A DNA stretch of 64,000 nt from Rebecca billardiae RCC1528 (lineage: Eukaryota > Haptophyta): NCBI GenBank assembly GCA_965240325.2, contig OZ251224.1, forward strand, positions 744,001 to 808,000, written 5' to 3'. The translations under genes were made by a program, and so were the position numbers. The notes under the pieces are model-generated. The model did not search any database. It was not told the origin of the DNA and worked only from the letters and a program-made list of their open reading frames with translations. This document shows positions 21,384 to 32,451 of this stretch, one piece after another (position 1 is the first letter of the stretch; each line of letters starts with the position of its first letter).

Positions 21384-21701
21384 CTTGAATAAATGTGACG
21401 CTTGACAGTTGGGCCAGATGAGGCATGCGTCGACGCCGCGGCGCCCGTGGCCGGGCCCGGCCCGTGGCCTGCCGAACGCTGACGCCCACTATTCGGCAGC
21501 CGCACGCCAGCAGCCCAGCAGCGTGGCCTGGCCGGCAGGCCCGCGCCGCGCGCGGCCGCGGGTTCGTGGACGTGAGCCGGTGTAACTACGACAGTGCTAC
21601 TACGCCCGGCCCGGATCGTCATTACTCACTCACTCACTCATTCGGTCGACATCGTCGTCACTGACTACACGTTTGCAGCAGACGCGACGACCGGAATCGA
21701 G

Positions 21702-21708
<7 letters not shown>

Positions 21709-21773
<65 letters not shown>
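21709..21773. repeat. (TA)n microsatellite
   Basis: Uninterrupted TA run of about 65 bp, downstream of the MFS gene. Confidence 0.97.
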
Positions 21774-21777
<4 letters not shown>

Positions 21778-22614
21778 TATATCGAGTTGCGCCCGCGGCG
21801 TTCAGCGTTGCGCGACAGGGGACCTCGGTGACACTTCGGACAGGGTGACTGGGTGTACGTTTAACGTTATCAGTTACTACCATTAGTGAGTCTATTCACT
21901 ACCACACCAGGCGTGGCACTCGTCGCGGAATCAATGCGGCGCGGTCCGCACCAGATAGATCGACCGTGCGCGCGATAGCTTAGTCCAGCAGCGCCCAGTT
22001 CCGAGTGACTCCGTGCATCACTCCATCAGCAGCACTATATCTGCTATTCAGACTGAGTCTGAGACTGCGCTGACAGCGCTGACGGCGTGGCTGACGGTCC
22101 GACAATCAATCCGACAGACAATCGCGGACTGCTGCGCCGCCGGTGAATTCTGTCTGATCTCGACTCGGCGGTTAGTCTGCCTTGCTTGAGTTCGAAGCGA
22201 ACGCCGCGTGTACTTCAAAGATGATGCTGATGATGGCAGGCGTTACCAGCGGCATAATAGCCAGTGACGCGTCCGGGAGCTCGAGCTGCAGTTGGCCCCC
22301 ACTCCTACGGGCCGCATCGGTGATGCCTGTATTGCGGGCGCATGCCCGCGCATCTGACCCGACTGATCAATGGCGCCATCGAGCCCGATGCGCCACGGAT
22401 CGAATGTGGGCGTCGTTTTGCAGACGTCCAACACACCATTCATTGGAGCGAAGCGCGAACCTCCGGTGGCCGTAGCGGCATGTGATGGGCACGGCTTGGA
22501 TGCACCAGGGCGACGTGTGACAGCCGGCCGCCGAAGCACAGAGACGAGCGTGCTGGCAAGGCATCCATGAAGGGCGACCCCACGTGATAGCTGGCCCTGT
22601 AAGTAGATTCGACG
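21774..22614. other. Intergenic, no gene seen
   Basis: Short overlapping frames only. No repeat shared with elsewhere in the window was noticed. Confidence 0.45.
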
Positions 22615-22848
22615 TCAGCACATGTCTGTGCAGCTGAGCGACTCTTTGCTCAGCTGCCACCGCGTAACGATCAGTGCAAAGACCGCGACAGCGCCTGCAC
22701 CGCTAGCCAGTGCGACAGCGTTGTCGCCGCCCTGAATGAATGCGCCAGCGGCTCCCAGGATTGACAGCACGGCGAGGGCAACGCTCTTGCGGGCACAGTT
22801 GATCGCGCCACGCTGGTACGGATCCGCGCCCAGTTCGTCAAGGCCCAT
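22615..22848 (-). CDS. Small two-helix membrane protein
   Basis: 77 residues starting MGLDELGADPYQRGA. Two hydrophobic segments (SVALAVLSILGAAGAFI and AVALASGAGAVAVFALIV) are separated by a short GGDN turn, with a polar C-terminus ending CTDMC. No family recognised. The start is 193 bp head-to-head from OTU1, in line with the divergent pairs elsewhere. The frame is also open upstream to 22941, but that part lacks membrane or domain character. Confidence 0.5.
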   Translation of the reverse strand: MGLDELGADPYQRGAINCARKSVALAVLSILGAAGAFIQGGDNAVALASGAGAVAVFALIVTRWQLSKESLSCTDMC

Positions 22849-23041
22849 GGCGCGGAGACGAGCAGTTGCGGCCGGCGAACGATGGAGGCGCGATGGGAGC
22901 AAGCCAAGGCAAAGAGCCCAAAGTGGGGCCGGACCGATCATTTACATACGGGAAAACACCGGACACCGAATTCTGGCGGCCCACAACAGCGCTGGTGAGC
23001 AAAACGGTTCGTCTCGCGGTGTGCCGGTGTCGATCGCAGCC

Positions 23042-23947
23042 ATGGGCGGCGTGCGCATCCGCTTGCGCATGCCCTCGGGTCAGTCCGTGTTGACTGCTGA
23101 CGACACCATCACGGTCGCCGGGTTGAGGGCGATGATCGAAGAAAAGGCCGCGATCCCTGCGTCTCGCTTGGAGCTGCTCGTCGGCTACCCGCCGACAAAA
23201 ATGCGAGATGACCACCACATCCAAGACGGGGAGACAATCATCGTGAGGGAGGAGGCCAAGCCAGCCGACGCCGCTTCCCCGGCCGTGGCTCCCAAGCCAG
23301 TCGCGCCCGTGACAGCACCTGCATTGCCAAGCTCAAGTAATGACGGCGTCGTCGTCCGCAAGGTGATCCCCGCAGACAACAATTGCCTGTTTGCCGCCAT
23401 CATCCACGTGCTGCAGCTGCCGATGATGCCGCAGGCGTTGCGAGAGGTGGTGAAGCAGCGCGTGCTCGATGATCCAGTCGAGTACAACGAGGGCGTGCTA
23501 GGCATGCCCGCGGACAAGTACGTCGCGTGGATCACGAACAAGGACCACTGGGGTGGCGAGATCGAGATCGCGATCCTGAGCAAGCACTTCCAGAAGCAGA
23601 TCGCCGCGTTTGACATTGTCTCGCAGCAGTGCCTGCGGTACGGCGAGAGCGAAGGCTACGCGGAGATGGTCGCTCTGCTTTACGATGGCGTACACTATGA
23701 CGCGATGATCATGCTGCCCTTTGCCGGCGCCCCAGAGGAGTTTGCCACGACGCAGTTCGCATCGAGTGACGAGCGCGTGATCGCGCTCGCCAAGGAGCTG
23801 CAGGCGGAGGCGCACCGCCAGCGCCAGTTCACCGACACGGCGAAATTCACCCTGCGTTGCCTCGTGTGTCAGGCGGGGCTTGTGGGAGAACGTGGTGCGC
23901 AGGAGCATGCAAAGTCGACCGGCCACACCAACTTCTCGGAATACTGA
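23042..23947 (+). CDS. OTU1: OTU1/YOD1 deubiquitinase
   Basis: 301 residues beginning MGGVRIRLRMPSG; upstream in-frame codons are not family-like. An N-terminal ubiquitin-like/UBX-type domain (1-72), which binds p97/Cdc48 in OTU1 proteins, is followed by a proline/alanine linker. The OTU cysteine protease domain has Cys115 in ADNNCLFAA and His218 in YDGVHYDAM. A C-terminal C2H2 zinc finger (LRCLVCQAGL...EHAKSTGHTNFSEY) completes the standard OTU1 order. It is expected to trim ubiquitin chains on p97 clients in ER-associated degradation. No introns. Confidence 0.94.
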   Translation: MGGVRIRLRMPSGQSVLTADDTITVAGLRAMIEEKAAIPASRLELLVGYPPTKMRDDHHIQDGETIIVREEAKPADAASPAVAPKPVAPVTAPALPSSSNDGVVVRKVIPADNNCLFAAIIHVLQLPMMPQALREVVKQRVLDDPVEYNEGVLGMPADKYVAWITNKDHWGGEIEIAILSKHFQKQIAAFDIVSQQCLRYGESEGYAEMVALLYDGVHYDAMIMLPFAGAPEEFATTQFASSDERVIALAKELQAEAHRQRQFTDTAKFTLRCLVCQAGLVGERGAQEHAKSTGHTNFSEY

Positions 23948-24030
23948 CATCAATATGTGCGTGCTGCCGCTGCCGGCTGTGCGACTCAGCAACTTGAACT
24001 TGATGCATGTCCTTATCAGTGAAAGACTAC

Positions 24031-24078
24031 TCGCCTGCCTGAGCTGTGTGCGTCTCTTATTCTTAGTAAACTGTACCG
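24031..24078 (+). repeat. Short dispersed repeat S, copy a
   Basis: About 45 bp containing GAGCTGTGTGCGTCTCTTAT then TCTTAGTAAACTGTA. The same word occurs at 32279-32325, 44112-44160 and, inverted, at 46138-46187. Here it lies about 85 bp past the OTU1 stop. Confidence 0.7.
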
Positions 24079-24449
24079 TTCACATTCAATTTCAAGACTA
24101 AGCTAGGCGCGGTCGCGCGGATGAGTCACTATTTGCTGACGATGAGTTAGCATCAGCAGACTGTTCTAACTACCGTTATCCGATTGACAATCCGACTCTC
24201 GGAGTGAGTGCTGATCCGACGATGAGTTTCGTAAGCGGTAAGTAAAGTCTCGGCACCGGCTACGTGATCCCGGTCCGACCGCTGCCACTGGTGTGTCCGA
24301 GATGGTGCCTCAGTCTGCTGATGACTGCTTCAACGCGCGATATGTGCCATGCATGTGGTCGTGGATGCCAGGATGAGGATGGCTGGACGACGAGTCGTAT
24401 ACGATATAGAATAGCCGCAAGCCCTCCAACCCTCAGTGGCACTGAGTCG

Positions 24450-26763
24450 TCACCGTTCAGGGAGCGCAAAGCTCGAGAGCGTGCTCACGATGCGGTCGAC
24501 CCCCGCCGTGTCCTTGTCGAGGCAGACGTCGAGCCCCGCCTGCTGGAAGTCGTCGCGGTCCCTGCTCCCGGTCGGATCGCCGGTCATGCCGATGATCAGC
24601 CCGCGGTAGCCGTTGGCGCGCAACTCGCGCGCCGTCTCCGCGCCGGTCAGCCGCGGCATCTGCGCGGCAGGGGGACGTGCGGGTCCGCCGGGTCGTGTGC
24701 GCCACCATCCGCGCGCGCGCGGCGGCCGAGCGCGGCGCGGCCCGCGCGCGCCGCACCTGGTTGTCGAGCACGACGGCTGCGTAGTTCGTGCGCGAGGCGA
24801 GCTCGAGCGCCTGCGCGCCGTCCTCGGCCTGGTCGAAGGGCACGCCCAGCGCGCCGAACGTCTGCATCGGCAGCGTGAGCCGCAGGAAGGCGTCGTCCTC
24901 CACGTGCAGCACGCGGAAGCCCTCGGGGAACGCGCGCGCGCGCCGCGCGGGCTCGGGCGCGGGCGAGGCGGCCGGCGCGTCGCGGCCGGCTTCGGGCGCG
25001 CCGGCGGGCTGGCGCGCGACGGGCAGCTGCAGCCGCATCTGGAATGTGGTGCCCTTGCCCTCGCCCTCGGAGTGCAGGTGGAGCGTGCCGCCGTGCAGCG
25101 CGACCAGCTGGCGGGTGACGACGAGCCCGAGGCCGGTGCCGCCGTTGCCCTGCAGCTGGCCCTGCCCCACCTGCGTGAACATCTCGCCCTCGCCGAGCGC
25201 CGCGAGCTGTGAGGCGCTCAGTCCGTAGCCGCTGTCGCGCACCTCGATGCAGATCGACTGCGCGTCGGCGACGCCCGGCTGCAGCGGGTGCACGCGCGCG
25301 GGCGGCCCCGCCGAGGAGCCCGCGCTGTCACGCGCTCTGCTCGGCTGCGCGTCGGCGACGCCCGGCTGCAGCGGGTGCACGCGCGCGGGCGGCCCCGCCG
25401 AGGAGCCCGCGCTGTCACGCGCGCTGCGCAGGCCGCTGCTCAGCCGCGCGGCGCGGCCGGGGCTCGCGCCGCACGAGGCGGGGGCCGTGTCGGCGGGCGC
25501 GCCGCGCGCGTCGCCGTCGTCGAGCGCGCTCGCCGAGATCAGGATCCAGCCGCCGGCCGGCGTGAACTTGAGCGCGTTGGACACGCCGTTGTTGAGGCAC
25601 TGCTCGAGCCGGCGCACGTCGCCGCGCAGCCGGAGCGACGCGAGCGGCGCGTCGAGCGGCCGCATCGAGAGCGCGACGCCCTTCTCCGCCGCCTGGCCGG
25701 CGAAGAGCGCACGCGTGGCCTCGAGCAGCTCGGCGAGCGCGAAGGGCGTCGGCACGAGCGCGAGCCGGCCCGCGTCGACGCGCTCGAAGTCGAGCATGTC
25801 CGAGACGATGTGCTCCATCAGCCCGACGCACGCGTGGAGCGTGGAGAGGAGCGCGGGCACCGGCGCGCGCCCGACGGGCGCGTCGGGCGGCAGGGCGCGG
25901 AGCACGGCGGTCGAGTTGGCCACCGAGAGCAGCGGGCTGCGCAGGTCGTGCATCACGATCCGGATCAGCCGCGAGCGCGCCTCGCGCGCCGCGCTCGCCT
26001 TGTCGAGCTCGAGTGCGTGCTTTGCGCGCTCCCGCGTCTGCCGCGCGCGCTCGGCGACGGTCGCGCGCACCGTGCGGTGGAAGTACCACTGAGAGCGGAC
26101 GATCGACATCACGTGGCGGCGGCCGAACGCGATGGGCAGCAGCACGAGCGCGTACACCACGATCGCGAACGCGCGCCCCACGCTGGCGGGCCCACCGAGC
26201 GCCTCGCCCGCGGCCACGCCCGCCCACGCGCTCGCCGCGACGAGCGCAAAGAGCTGCGGGCGGAGCGGCACGAAGACGCCGACGACGAAGAGCCAGAAGC
26301 AGAAGCGCAGCGCGATCACCTGCCCGTCGAGCGCGTCCGACGACCGATCGCGCCCGCCCGCCGCGCCCGCGTGCCGCGCCAAGACAGAGTCGAGCCGCTC
26401 GGGGAACTGCATCGTGACCGCGAGCGCGCACAGCGTCGCGGTGAGCACCGGCTCGGTGCGCGCGAGCGGCGCACCGAGCCTGGGGGCGGCGAAGCACCAC
26501 AGCGCCCCGCCCAGCATGAGCGCCGCGTGCAGCAGCGGCATGTAGGCCTCCGCGGACGAGAGCGGCGCGCCGACCGCCAGCCTCGACGCCGACTGCGCGA
26601 CGGCGCCCGCCGCCGTGATCAGGCAGACCGTGCCGCCGATCCGCTCGAGCGGCGCCTTGACCATATCGACCCGGTACTCCGCCTCGAGCGCCCGGTCGAG
26701 GAAGGCGCCCCAGCGGTCGGTCGGCGGCATCGACAGCTCGAGAGCGGGCTCCTCCTCACCCAT
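24450..26763 (-). CDS. Membrane hybrid histidine kinase with receiver domain
   Basis: Two exons, 24757-26763 and 24450-24659; intron 24660-24756 (97 nt, GTGCGG...GCGCAG) lies inside the receiver domain, phase 0. 738 residues. N-terminal hydrophobic segments (about 42-215) form a multi-span sensor. The H-box has His272 in RIVMHDLRSPLLS, the N-box is NNGVSNALKFTPAGG, G1 is VRDSGYGLS and G2 is GNGGTGLGLVV. A receiver domain follows (VLHVEDDAFLRL), with phospho-acceptor Asp in AAVVLDNQ and the lysine-containing CLDKDT after the intron. A 29-residue segment (SAGSSAGPPARVHPLQ core) is repeated in tandem between the N and G1 boxes, lengthening the ATP lid. It is a complete phosphorelay protein in one chain; its signal is unknown. 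Confidence 0.88.
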
Positions 26764-28067
26764 GATGGCGGGAAGGTCGTCGCCCCAAATATCCCGAGTG
26801 GGCAGGCGTGGGGGTTCACAGCCGATGGGGCCAACCGAAAAGGGCCGGGTACGTTTCCGGACTCTCGCTGTGGAGTGAGCCCGGGAGTCGCCCACCCGGC
26901 TGCTGGGCGCACGAGCGCGAGCTGGCCTCCGGCGTGAAGCCGAGGTGGAGCCAACTCGTCATTCAGCTCGCAGGCGGCCCGGCTCCTGCGGCCGACCGCC
27001 CTGCTCGCGCATCCGCCTGCCTGCTTTGTCGTGGAGGCCAAACCGACCGGCACAGCCCGACGCCGCCGCGCGGCGGCCAGTCGGGGTGTCGTGTCGCGAT
27101 ATGCGGGTGCGCGCCTCGCGGGGCAGGTTGTACTGTCCCGCCTGGTCGCTACCCTCCGTACATTCCCTCGCAAGCGCCCGCGAACGCTGATCCTCGCCGC
27201 GGGCCCATGTGCGCACCCGAGTGCCCCTGTCGAGCCAGTCTGGTGCGAGCATTAAACGATGGTACGGGCCGGGAGGCGTGGTGCGCGACGTCACCGAGGC
27301 CGTGGGCCAGCTAGGCACCGCTTCCGCGCCCACCAGTAGCCTGTGGGCCGACCACGCGTTCGACCGTGCACCCGATGGCCGACACGCGGTGCTCCGCGGC
27401 TGAAGCGCGCCGTGCGCTCAGGCGCGAGCGGCCGCGAAGTTGCCGGGTAGACGCGGTGCGCACGCTCTGTCAGTTGCGGATCAGCATCGCGCGAAGCTCT
27501 GCTGCCCCCACCTGAATGCTCGCAGCACCCACCACACGGCCTGCCAGTCGCGCGCGCTGCGCCGCCACCTCACACGACGAATGCGGCTGTTGGGATACTG
27601 CGTATCATTGTGGGCTCAACTTGAGACTCGCAGACACGGCGCTAGAAAGCACCGTAACATCCGCGCACCCTCTCGCCCTTCTTTGTAGCCACACTGCGCC
27701 TGGGAGACCGGATAGGTAACGGACGAGCACGAGTGCACGACATTGTATGGCGTGCCTCGTCGTAGTTGAGTACGGCCGTGCCATGCCGCCACTCAAGAGT
27801 TAAGGGTGCGTGATGATCGACTGTGATTTCTGAGTATTTCGCCTTTCGGTGCGTACGTCGTACCAGTTGGCCTCGTCTCACGTTGGAGTGGAGATCACTG
27901 GACTACCCATCTGCCCCGACCGACAGCTGCCAAGCATCAATCACCCGGGCATTGGCCCGACGCGGGCCCGTTCAGTCTAGGTCCAACATCTGTCAGACAG
28001 TCAGAAATAAGACAGAATAGTGACCTAGCTTAACTCACTGCTTTAAGTAATAAGTGACTCACTATAC
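26764..28067. other. Upstream of the kinase, no gene supported
   Basis: GC-rich for the first 600 bp, then mixed. Frames on both strands are open by composition only. A TA-rich patch occurs at 28076-28090. Confidence 0.45.
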
Positions 28068-28387
28068 CGCCGTTGTTATATATATATATACATTACGCCG
28101 TTGTAAATAATGTATAGTGTTCAATACGGTGCTGGCACTCGCTGATCAGCCGAGTACGGTACTGTCCACCCTCCCGAGCCAGCTGATGAGGCGTTATCCG
28201 CACGCGGTCCCGTCCGGCCGTCAGGCCCGAGCGCCGTTGTTATGTACATTACGCCGTTGTAAATAATGTATAGTGTTCAATACGGTGCTGGCACTCACTG
28301 ATCAGCCGAGTACGGTACTGTCCACCCTCCCGAGCCAGCTGATGAGGCGTTATCCGCACGCGGTCCCGTCCGTCCGTCAGGCCCGAG
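28068..28387. repeat. Tandem duplication, about 160-bp unit, two copies
   Basis: 28068-28231 and 28232-28387 are near-identical, both starting CGCCGTTGTTAT and ending TCAGGCCCGAG. Copy 1 has a short TA expansion near its start; copy 2 differs by a few substitutions. Confidence 0.85.
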
Positions 28388-29249
28388 GCCGTGGGCCTAT
28401 GGCATTATTATTATCGTCATTATGTATGATGGCCGGTCCAATCTGGCAGCCTGCTAGAGCTAGATATATGAGACGAGAGAGAGAGCTAGAGAGATCTCGA
28501 GAGAGCCAGACCCAGAGCTAGACGGATATCCCACTGCAACAGATAGGATCTGATCCTGTGGCATAGGATGAGTTCACCAGAGCGCCAGCGGCTCAGTTTT
28601 GCGCATACGATCATCGGTGTTGCTATATCGTACACACAACTCCACCGGCTGTCGACACACACCATCTCCGCCTGCCGCCACTGCCACGGCGGTCGCGCGC
28701 GCGCGCGATCCTATGCCATAGGATCCGCGCCAGGGACGCGGCTACATAGGATCGGCATAACAGCGTCAGTTGCTCGCCCCTGGCAGCCGAGCGGCGACCC
28801 TGGGCACGGACGGCGCCGGCGAGTGCTCGCACCGGATGCCCGCGCTGCCGCCCGCACCGCCGCCCACGCCGCCAGGCGCGTTGCTGCCCGTGGCGCTTCA
28901 CGCGCTCCATCCGTGGAGCCCAAAACATGCGGTGCTGGTGGTCGAAAATCACAACAAGCTCGCTCTGGCGGATGGTGGCGACACTGCTACCGACCCCTAG
29001 GTGCAGTCGTACCATTCGGCAACATGAGAAAAGTCTGCTGAGTCGTCCCTGGGGCCATCCTAATCTACTAGGAATCCTATGCCATACGGTCGACGATTGT
29101 AAACTCCTATGGGATAGTGATCGCAGTGATGGGATATCCGTAGAGAGATCGAGATCGAGATCGAGATCGAGATCGACGAGATCGAGAGAGTAGAGCAGCC
29201 TATGTACGTATATGGGGGTAGTAGGCTAGCAGTTTAAAATTCTAGATAG
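28388..29249. other. Gene-free region with purine-rich and CCTATGCCATAGG words
   Basis: GAGA-rich tracts near 28470-28520 and 29140-29185. The palindromic word CCTATGCCATAGG or its halves recur at 28555, 28710, 29070 and 29105. A plus-strand frame through 28830-29000 reads somewhat protein-like but has no start or family and is not called. Confidence 0.45.
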
Positions 29250-32201
29250 CTACGGATGCGACCACGTCGTGAGCTCGAGCGAAAACGCCACGCCCGGGAT
29301 GTCTCGCCTCACCTCGTCGTTGTTGGCATCGGCATCTGCCGCCGAGCTGCCACCGACCTTGAAGGAGGTCTCGCCCGCGCGAGACGGTGCTGCAGCTGTG
29401 CCGCCCGCCGCGCCGCCCGCGGACGCCAGCGCGGTGCCGCCCGCAGCTCCGGGTGGCGGGCCCGCACGGGGTGGCAGGGCTGAACCGGCGCGGCGGAACG
29501 AGGACGGGCCTCCCAAGCTCTGAGTCATGGCGTCCGTCAGCAGCTTCTGCTGGAGCGCTGAGATGTACAGCTTGAGGCCTTCGGCCGCGACCCACAGCGG
29601 CTGCGTGCTCCCACTCTCCAGCGCGTTGTACCCGCCCTGCACGAGCAGCGGCGCCTGGTCCGCGAGCCCGTCCGGACGGACCGTTCGGCCGAGCACGGTG
29701 ATGACGAGGACGGCGCACACGCTCGCCGACATCCACATCACCGAGTGGTTGCACGAGGCAAGGACGTGCACCTCCTCGGCCGAGATGAAGTCGATCGCTG
29801 CCTTGACGTACGCCCCAAAGCGGTGGGTGCTCGTGGATACGTGTGGCGAGACGAAGCCGCAGCTGCTCTCCTCCTCCCCGTGGTGCCACTTGGCCAGCTG
29901 GTGCGCGCGCCACACGTACGCACACACCGCGACGATCGTGTGCAGCACGACGGCGAGAGGCAGCAGCTGACCGAGCACCATCGAGAGGACGAGCCGGCTC
30001 GAAGTCTTCGGCAGCGGCGGCAGCTGCCTGAGCAGGTTGATCTTGTCCACCGCGTAGGAAAGCAGGCAGCCTGCGAGCGCGGTGGCGGCGGGCGCGCGCG
30101 CATGGCGGCAGCGAGCAGCCACGGTGAGCGTGCGCGGCGAGGCGACGCGTCCAGGCAGCGAGCGTGCGCGCGCACCCGCTGAGGCGAGCGCGTAGACCGT
30201 AGGCGAGAAGGGCGCAAAGATCAGCGCGAGCACGAGGTACTTGAGCACTAGCGAGAGCCGCGCCGGCATGTACAGGGGGTCCTCCGCGTGCCACAGCGCG
30301 TTGGCCTCCGCCTGCGAGCGCGCAAACGGCGCGAGGATGAGCCGGCGCACGAGCGCGAGCGGCCGGAGCAGCGAGAGCACGTCCGAGACGACGATGGTGA
30401 ACATGACGATCTCGGAGACCATCGAGCACGCTGCGTCGTACCACGCCGCGTTGAGCAGGAAGTCCTCGTCCCAGAAGAGCAGCAGCGCGCCCGCGAGCGA
30501 GTTGAGCACTTGGTAGATTCCCAGCTGCAGACACATCGCATTGTTGCGCCGCGTGCGATCCTGCCAGCCCTCGTGCGCGACAAAGTACGGCACGCAGACG
30601 TTGATCAGCACGTTGCCCGTGACGATGCAGACGGGAGAGACCACGCGCACGAACGTCCAGTGGTCGCCCGAGCCCCAGATCGGCTTGATGAACCTGGCGC
30701 GCGCGCGAGGCAGTGCGCGCATGCGCGTGGAAGGGAGCACGGCTGATGAGCGCGGCCGTGCGCAAACGCACGCGGGCGCTGTGCCACTGGCGGCGCCGCC
30801 TCCGCTCCGCGGCACGGCGGCGGCAGCGCTCGCGCGCGGCGCGCGGCGCGCGCACCTCAGCACGACCATCACCACCGACGCGATCAGCGTCACCCCGATC
30901 GACATCAGCATGCCGGTGAGCTTGCGCGACGAGCGCTCGGGCGCGCTCATGTGCAGGTCCTCCCAGATCACGTCGCTCGGCTCGGGCGCGCGCCGGCCGC
31001 GCACGTGCCGGCCGTCGATGTAGCGGATGTGGCGGATCTCCTCGGTGACCTGCAGCGCGTCGTTCATCCGGTTGAACACGGCGAAGGCCACGCCGGTGCA
31101 TCGCTGCGCCTTCGCAATCTCCTCGCGCAGCTCCTGCAGCAGCTGGTGCTCGCGTACGAGCAGCGCATCGCGCCTGCGCAGCACGCGCTTGTTCTGGTGC
31201 AGCACCACGTCGCGCGTGGTGTTGCGCAGCCGCCTGCGCACGGCATCGAGGCGGTTCATCGTCGCCAGCTGCTTCCGCTCGTCCATCACCACCGTCGTGC
31301 CGATCAGCTGCACGCCGAAGAAGTTCTCGCGGAGCCACGTCGACAGCTCCGTCGCCGTCGTGGTCGCGGGCAGGCCTCTGATCTCGACTGTGTAGTCGGC
31401 CGCGGTCACGAGGTCCTGGTCGACGCGGAGGCGGAACTGCGTGTACACCCGGCGGAGGATGATGGTGACCAGCGCAAGGAACACCGAGCCGATCGCGTCG
31501 TACATACCGTGCGCGTTGTTCAGGATAGTCGCGTTGCCGAGCGAGCCGACTGCGCCGGGGAAGGGCAGCTCGATGCGCCCAGATGTGATCGCGCCGCCCG
31601 CCGTGTTGAGCATGAGCGCCTTGATGTTGAGCGCGAAGAGGATGGCAAAGATGATGCCGAACTCGAGCTCGAAGCGAAGCACGAGCACCGTGCCCACGCC
31701 CTCCACCGCCGCGAGCGGGATGAGCGAGAACGAGACGAGCGAGAAGACGCGGCCATAGATGTCGCGCGGCAGCGCCTTCCACGCACGGTTTGCTGCGCTG
31801 GTCAGCGAGATGGGGCCCGGCGCAATGAGGTGGCGTCGGAACGTCGACTGGATCCGAGTCGCCGCGTCCTGCTGGAGCTCCCTCTCCCGCAAGATCTTCC
31901 CCGCGGCCCTGCCGCGCAGGCGCTGAAGGCCTTTGAACGAGCGCTGCTCCAGCGCGGCGTCTGTGCCGTCCGAGCCAGGCCCGCCGCTCACGTCGGATTC
32001 CAGCGAGTCCTTCGACGCGGGTGCTGGTGGCTTTGCGGACTCGAAAGCTACGGTCGCGCGCTTGCGCCCGCAACCGCAGCGCGTGAGCGCAGCCCCCATG
32101 TGTCGTCGGCGCACTGCTTTTTGAGCTGCAGGACTCAGATCGCCATCCTGAAGATGCCCAAGAAGATCACCGGACCAACGGCCCTTGACCGGACGACCCA
32201 T
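29250..32201 (-). CDS. CSC1/OSCA-type (DUF221) cation channel with IQ motif
   Basis: Exons 30856-32201, 30176-30693 and 29250-30070. The introns (30694-30855, 162 nt; 30071-30175, 105 nt) are GT-AG and both multiples of three without stops, so the unspliced frame is deceptively open. About 894 residues; an internal start at 32099 would give 860. An IQ-like calmodulin-binding motif (AATRIQSTFRRHLIA) precedes the first membrane helices. A cytosolic RRM-like domain (YTVEIRGLPATTTATELSTW) leads to PSDVIWEDLHMS, a hallmark near the cytosolic/TM boundary, then several more helices. The C-terminus is Ala/Gly/Pro-rich. CSC1/OSCA/TMEM63 proteins are osmo- or mechanosensitive calcium-permeable channels. 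Repeat S lies 27 bp upstream of the first ATG. Family assignment is good; the exact start is uncertain. Confidence 0.75.
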   Translation of the reverse strand: MGRPVKGRWSGDLLGHLQDGDLSPAAQKAVRRRHMGAALTRCGCGRKRATVAFESAKPPAPASKDSLESDVSGGPGSDGTDAALEQRSFKGLQRLRGRAAGKILRERELQQDAATRIQSTFRRHLIAPGPISLTSAANRAWKALPRDIYGRVFSLVSFSLIPLAAVEGVGTVLVLRFELEFGIIFAILFALNIKALMLNTAGGAITSGRIELPFPGAVGSLGNATILNNAHGMYDAIGSVFLALVTIILRRVYTQFRLRVDQDLVTAADYTVEIRGLPATTTATELSTWLRENFFGVQLIGTTVVMDERKQLATMNRLDAVRRRLRNTTRDVVLHQNKRVLRRRDALLVREHQLLQELREEIAKAQRCTGVAFAVFNRMNDALQVTEEIRHIRYIDGRHVRGRRAPEPSDVIWEDLHMSAPERSSRKLTGMLMSIGVTLIASVVMVVLRCARRAPRASAAAAVPRSGGGAASGTAPACVCARPRSSAVLPSTRMRALPRARARFIKPIWGSGDHWTFVRVVSPVCIVTGNVLINVCVPYFVAHEGWQDRTRRNNAMCLQLGIYQVLNSLAGALLLFWDEDFLLNAAWYDAACSMVSEIVMFTIVVSDVLSLLRPLALVRRLILAPFARSQAEANALWHAEDPLYMPARLSLVLKYLVLALIFAPFSPTVYALASAGARARSLPGRVASPRTLTVAARCRHARAPAATALAGCLLSYAVDKINLLRQLPPLPKTSSRLVLSMVLGQLLPLAVVLHTIVAVCAYVWRAHQLAKWHHGEEESSCGFVSPHVSTSTHRFGAYVKAAIDFISAEEVHVLASCNHSVMWMSASVCAVLVITVLGRTVRPDGLADQAPLLVQGGYNALESGSTQPLWVAAEGLKLYISALQQKLLTDAMTQSLGGPSSFRRAGSALPPRAGPPPGAAGGTALASAGGAAGGTAAAPSRAGETSFKVGGSSAADADANNDEVRRDIPGVAFSLELTTWSHP

Positions 32202-32227
32202 GAACTTGTCTTCTTGCTACCAACGGC

Positions 32228-32325
32228 GCTACCATCGGCGACGGCTTCATGGGCGGTGACAGTTGGCGGGCGTCAATCTCGCCTGCCTTGAGCTGTGTGC
32301 GTCTCTTATTCTTAGTAAACTGTAC
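32228..32325 (+). repeat. Short dispersed repeat S, extended copy b
   Basis: Contains the 45-bp core at 32279-32325 plus about 50 bp upstream (GGCTTCATGGGCGGTGACAG) that matches 46187-46235 in inverted orientation. The two extended copies are the longest matches of this family. Confidence 0.75.
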
Positions 32326-32451
32326 TAATACTACGACGGTACTACTGCAGCAGTTGACTATGACCAGCATGACGACGCTTCGCGCGCGCACCCGGCGTAC
32401 GGCACAGCCTGCCTGGGAGCAGCCCGGTCAGTGCCGGCGCGAGACAGCGGC

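Noticed and set aside
29242-32073. 943-codon minus-strand frame overlapping the channel gene
   Set aside because: Another frame of the same GC-rich DNA; it lacks membrane helices and motifs, unlike the chosen frame.
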